From the NCBI GenBank assembly GCA_041191405.1, contig JBEEOW010000023.1, forward strand, positions 3,444 to 67,443: a stretch of 64,000 bases of DNA. The letters run 5' to 3'. This document shows positions 63,881 through 64,000 of this stretch, one piece after another (positions within the stretch are counted from its first letter, which is position 1; each line of letters begins with the position of its first letter). This DNA is from JBEEOW01 sp041191405 (GTDB taxonomy: Bacteria; Bacteroidota; Bacteroidia; Cytophagales; UBA9547). The translations under genes were made by a program, and so were the position numbers. The notes beneath the pieces were generated by a model, which ran no database searches, was not told the origin of the DNA, and saw only the letters and a list, made by a program, of their open reading frames with translations.

Positions 63881-64000
63881 AAAGCCCAGAGAAACCGCTG
63901 GCATTGGTTTGCCCTGTGCCTTGGCTACGGAGTTTATAACCTGGGGTACCTTGGTTATCGGCAGCATCTGCTCTCCAAGCATTGTCGGTGGTTTGGAAGG
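63699..64000 (-). CDS. FISUMP-domain (C-type-lectin-like) protein, 3' end only
   Basis: The gene enters from the right edge; only the last 100 codons are visible. They read FQTTDNAWRADAADNQ, GYKLRSQGTGQTNASGFSGL, LAGFRHPLGTFLNRTSGG, LWWSSSATGANASNRSLY and end in AFGFSVRCLKD. This is the C-terminal signature of the Fibrobacter succinogenes major paralogous (FISUMP) domain, a secreted C-type-lectin-like fold. The segment is markedly GC-rich compared with the AT-rich surroundings. FISUMP domains occur among DGR variable proteins, and an MSL-like remnant follows 36 nt downstream, so it may be a diversified ligand-binding protein. The ORF on the same strand at 63659-63859 in another frame is a shadow of this one. 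Confidence 0.85.
   Translation of the reverse strand, partial: FQTTDNAWRADAADNQGTPGYKLRSQGTGQTNASGFSGLLAGFRHPLGTFLNRTSGGLWWSSSATGANASNRSLYTGYRGVRRYSDPKAFGFSVRCLKD

Overview
The window is from an AT-rich member of the Bacteroidota, probably a free-living, surface-active lineage such as Chitinophagales, Saprospiria or Cytophagales; the exact order cannot be settled here. Evidence: several proteins end in type IX secretion system (T9SS) sorting domains, both type A and the type B 'gliding-motility C-terminal' (CHU_C) kind; there is a PorP/SprF-family protein, many PKD arrays and a FISUMP-family protein; Shine-Dalgarno sequences are weak. No tRNA, rRNA, CRISPR array or insertion sequence was recognised.

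Left part (1-11.3 kb): a mixed neighbourhood. It holds a 5'-truncated PH-like membrane protein gene, an outer-membrane-like protein, a 1,486-residue secreted protein (phytase-like esterase domain plus two nearly identical PhoX/DUF839 domains and a T9SS tail), a YdgJ-type Gfo/Idh/MocA oxidoreductase, a VapBC-like toxin-antitoxin pair whose 51-residue antitoxin is easy to miss, a second PH-like membrane protein, an unknown soluble protein and a YwqK/MORN-like plus TonB-C protein.

Centre (11.5-56.9 kb): nine genes on the minus strand in one array of about 45 kb, mostly 1-45 nt apart. In transcription order: a 584-aa outer-membrane protein; a 6,759-aa giant with an N-terminal TANFOR-like region, five repeats of about 525 aa, an LPN-rich linker, five repeats of about 428 aa and a Cys/Gly-rich C-terminus; a 671-aa fibronectin-III protein; three paralogous secreted proteins with phage tail-collar domains; a 3,457-aa PKD/Ig-like protein with a type A tail; a 2,003-aa Ig/PKD protein with a type B tail; and a PorP/SprF-family protein with an unusual SPOR-like C-terminal extension. 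A strong hairpin follows the last gene. The likely product is a very large cell-surface structure (adhesin, filament or fibre bundle) secreted largely by T9SS. This is the best candidate for an undescribed system.

Right part (57-64 kb): three minus-strand genes, each apparently its own unit (a T9SS surface protein, a NodB-type deacetylase with Ig, CBM-like and T9SS domains, and a TlpA-like thioredoxin lipid/periplasmic protein), then palindromic repeats. At the edge lies the 3' end of a strikingly GC-rich FISUMP (C-type-lectin-like) gene, followed by a tiny broken gene resembling the MutS-like (MSL) accessory of diversity-generating retroelements. This looks like a dispersed or relict DGR target cassette; its reverse transcriptase, if any, is outside the window.
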